This document shows, piece by piece, positions 5,280 through 5,288 of a stretch of DNA of 5,288 nt. Position numbers and translations under genes: made by a program. The stretch spans positions 1 to 5,288 of the forward strand of contig JACZSS010000248.1 in NCBI GenBank assembly GCA_022574115.1, written 5' to 3'. This DNA is from Candidatus Heimdallarchaeota archaeon (GTDB taxonomy: Archaea; Asgardarchaeota; Heimdallarchaeia; Heimdallarchaeales; Kariarchaeaceae). The number at the start of each line of letters is the position of its first letter. Position 1 is the stretch's first letter. The notes beneath the pieces were generated by a model. That model did no database searches. It was given only the letters and a program-made list of their open reading frames with translations, and was not told the DNA's origin.

Positions 5280-5288
5280 TGAGGCGAA

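Overview
The window reads as AT-rich archaeal chromosome. The clearest marker is a full-length archaeal/eukaryotic-type ribosomal protein uS15 (N-terminal MARIHSRGKGKAGSTRP, about 150 residues; bacterial S15 is about 89). Other signs agree: an archaeal-style two-domain sugar-1-phosphate nucleotidyltransferase/acetyltransferase, a form III-like RuBisCO, and TATA-like boxes about 26 nt before start codons that lack Shine-Dalgarno sequences. The end of uS15 (DWKY...TASVLL) looks closer to eukaryotic uS15 than many archaeal versions do. An Asgard (Heimdall-like) source is therefore possible, but this is a weak inference from recalled sequences and no search was run.

Layout, left to right: (1) the 3' end of a plus-strand gene running in from outside the window, with a hydrophobic stretch followed by a charged tail; (2) a minus-strand GlmU-like gene whose 3' end overlaps gene 1 by 14 bp tail to tail; (3) a 173-bp divergent promoter region; (4) rps15 on plus; (5) a class II (bacterial-type) HMG-CoA reductase on plus; (6) a RuBisCO large-subunit gene on plus; (7) a minus-strand hypothetical gene that meets the RuBisCO stop codon with no bases between and stays open at the right edge. 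All gaps are under 200 bp. I saw no tRNA, rRNA, CRISPR array, insertion sequence or phage gene.

The genes look like separately transcribed core-metabolism units rather than one operon. GlmU-like protein would feed UDP-GlcNAc-type nucleotide sugars to glycosylation, HMG-CoA reductase would supply mevalonate for isoprenoid lipids, and RuBisCO would probably act in nucleotide/ribose-phosphate salvage or another ribulose-1,5-bisphosphate route. Neither a phosphoribulokinase nor the AMP-pathway partner genes are in the window, so its pathway cannot be settled here.

The most unusual signal is the RuBisCO. Every catalytic and ligand position I could align is kept, including the carbamylated lysine, but the normally near-invariant loop 6 motif after the catalytic lysine (K-L/M-E-G) is replaced by K-M-G-Y-G-E. 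The second is the bacterial-type HMG-CoA reductase in an archaeal setting. I do not see evidence for an undescribed multi-gene system such as a defence or mobile island.
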